Origin: Pseudonocardiaceae bacterium
GTDB lineage: Bacteria > Actinomycetota > Actinomycetes > Mycobacteriales > Pseudonocardiaceae
Direction: 5' to 3'
Assembly (NCBI GenBank): GCA_025937115.1
Contig: JAICSB010000171.1
Location: forward strand, 1 to 6,890
DNA: 6,890 nucleotides
Shown here: in pieces, positions 6,060-6,890 of the stretch
Position numbering within the stretch: position 1 is the stretch's first letter
How the letters are laid out: every line of letters begins with the position of its first letter
Notes under the pieces: model-generated
Seen by the model: only the letters and a program-made list of their open reading frames with translations
The model's database searches: none
What the model was told of the DNA's origin: nothing
Position numbers and translations under genes: made by a program

Positions 6060-6125
6060 GTTCCCGAACTCCACAGCGGTGTTGGCAGAACTTGATCAAA
6101 CAGCACTGCTGTGGAGTTCGGGAAC
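6060..6125. repeat. Long inverted repeat between accC and tmk
   Basis: GTTCCCGAACTCCACAGC (6060-6077) is perfectly repeated in inverse at 6108-6125. The stem continues inward to 6084/6101 with only two G-T type mismatches, giving 25-bp arms around a 16-base loop that itself contains the palindrome TTGATCAA. It begins 22 bases past the accC stop and ends 28 bases before the tmk start. On the transcript it would form a very stable hairpin, but without a U-tract, so it may be a bulky terminator, an RNA stability element, or a dispersed palindromic repeat. The rest of the 6033-6146 gap shows no clear promoter. Confidence 0.9.
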
Positions 6126-6146
6126 CTCAGCGCAGTCGCAACGGGG

Positions 6147-6890
6147 TCAGGGGCGCATCCGGGCGATCAGACCGGTGTCGTAGTGGCCGGAGACGAATTC
6201 TTGGTTCTCTAGTAGCTCGGAGTGGAAGGGCAGATTGCACTTCGGGCCGGTGACGATGAATTCGGCAACCGCCATGCGGGCCCGCGCCAGCGCCTGCTCC
6301 CGATCTGGGCCGTGCACCACGAGCTTGGCGAGCAGCGAGTCGTAGAACGGCGTCACTATGGTGCCCGCCGCGTAGCCAGAGTCGACTCGCACTCCCTTAC
6401 CGCTCGGTTCCACCCACTCGGTGACCGGCCCAGGACCTGGCAGGAAACGCTTCGGGTCCTCGGCGTTGACCCGCAGTTCGACCGCGTGCCCGATGGGGGT
6501 CACAGCGTCGACGTCGAAACCAGGTTCGGCGCCCTCTGCGATCCGCAGTTGGGCAGCCACCAGGTCCACGCCATAGCGCAACTCGGTCACCGGATGCTCC
6601 ACCTGCAGCCGGGTGTTCATCTCCAGGAAGAAGAACTCACCGGTGTCCTGGTCGAGCAGGAACTCCACCGTTCCCGCATTGCGATAATCCACCGTGGCGG
6701 CGGCCCGCACCGCGGCGTGTTCCATCCGGCAGCGCAGATCCGGCTCGACGGCGGGTGACGGGCTCTCCTCGGCGACCTTCTGATGCCGCCGCTGCACCGA
6801 GCATTCGCGCTCCCCCAGCGCTACCACCCGACCGTCGGACAATCCCAGGACCTGCACCTCCACGTGCCGCACCCGCGGGAAGTACCGCTC
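6147..6890 (-). CDS. Biotin carboxylase subunit of an acyl-CoA carboxylase, C-terminal part
   Basis: The frame is open to the right edge, so the 5' part of the gene is missing; 247 residues are visible, beginning ERYFPR. They cover the second half of a biotin carboxylase: ERECSVQRRHQK and EESPSP near residues 27-46, the catalytic EMNTRLQVEHPVTE signature (90-103), ELRVNAEDP (138-146) and the C-terminal TGPKCNLPFHSELL-type domain (214-227). The protein ends about 20 residues after this, so no biotin-carrier domain is fused, unlike the BC-BCCP alpha subunits common in actinobacteria. Family knowledge: the enzyme uses ATP and bicarbonate to carboxylate biotin on a carrier protein, which then feeds acetyl- or propionyl-CoA carboxylation. 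The carrier and transferase subunits are not in the window. Substrate specificity cannot be read from this subunit. It is AccC-like in layout. Confidence 0.9.
   Translation of the reverse strand, partial: ERYFPRVRHVEVQVLGLSDGRVVALGERECSVQRRHQKVAEESPSPAVEPDLRCRMEHAAVRAAATVDYRNAGTVEFLLDQDTGEFFFLEMNTRLQVEHPVTELRYGVDLVAAQLRIAEGAEPGFDVDAVTPIGHAVELRVNAEDPKRFLPGPGPVTEWVEPSGKGVRVDSGYAAGTIVTPFYDSLLAKLVVHGPDREQALARARMAVAEFIVTGPKCNLPFHSELLENQEFVSGHYDTGLIARMRP

Noticed and set aside
6033..6074. An upstream ATG extension of tmk giving 14 extra residues.
   Set aside because: The extension is encoded by part of the 6060-6125 inverted repeat and the family N-terminus starts at the GTG at 6032.
6499..6507. 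GTCACAGCG, an exact match to the half-site I recall for mycobacterial MtrA binding.
   Set aside because: It is a single half-site inside the biotin carboxylase coding sequence with no second repeat at the expected spacing, so chance is more likely.

Overview
The window is a GC-rich stretch of an actinobacterial chromosome, with all genes on the minus strand (transcription runs from high to low coordinates). The gene order accC – tmk – mtrA – mtrB – lpqB – comF-like – hpf matches the conserved mtrAB-lpqB neighbourhood of Mycobacteriales/Pseudonocardiales-type actinomycetes (in Mycobacterium tuberculosis: sahH-tmk-mtrA-mtrB-lpqB-Rv3242c-hpf). The protein sequences are clearly homologous but not mycobacterial in detail. 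The gene before tmk is a biotin carboxylase rather than the S-adenosylhomocysteinase I expect from mycobacteria. The genus cannot be fixed from the sequence alone.

Layout in transcription order. At 6890-6147 is the C-terminal half of a stand-alone biotin carboxylase (acyl-CoA carboxylase subunit, no biotin carrier domain follows). The 114-bp gap after it holds a strong 66-bp inverted repeat (6060-6125). Then come tmk (thymidylate kinase, 6032-5346), mtrA (response regulator, 5293-4616), mtrB (sensor kinase, 4578-2905) and lpqB (lipoprotein, 2902-1184). mtrA, mtrB and lpqB are tightly spaced (37 and 2 bp) and form one signalling unit: MtrB phosphorylates MtrA, and LpqB is the extracytoplasmic partner that modulates MtrB. 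A ComF-family phosphoribosyltransferase-like gene (about 1059-337) and the first 26 codons of hpf (79-1, ribosome hibernation factor) follow.

The most unusual feature is a perfect 24-bp inverted repeat with a 12-nt loop (731-790, 60 bp) inside the comF-like coding sequence. It adds about 20 codons without breaking the frame, just before the conserved VPVPSRR segment, where the M. tuberculosis homologue as I recall it has no counterpart. This looks like a small palindromic mobile element inserted in frame in a protein gene, comparable in concept to the Rickettsia palindromic elements. A second long inverted repeat sits between accC and tmk, and the two share a position-matched framework of bases, which hints at one dispersed hairpin family.

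Smaller points: a Phe-to-Pro change next to the invariant Lys of the MtrA receiver domain, a hairpin abutting the mtrA start codon, an in-frame 15-bp tandem duplication in tmk, a leader-like mini-ORF with hairpin ahead of hpf, and a C6G7 tract near the end of mtrB. No tRNA, rRNA, CRISPR array or complete transposon was seen.
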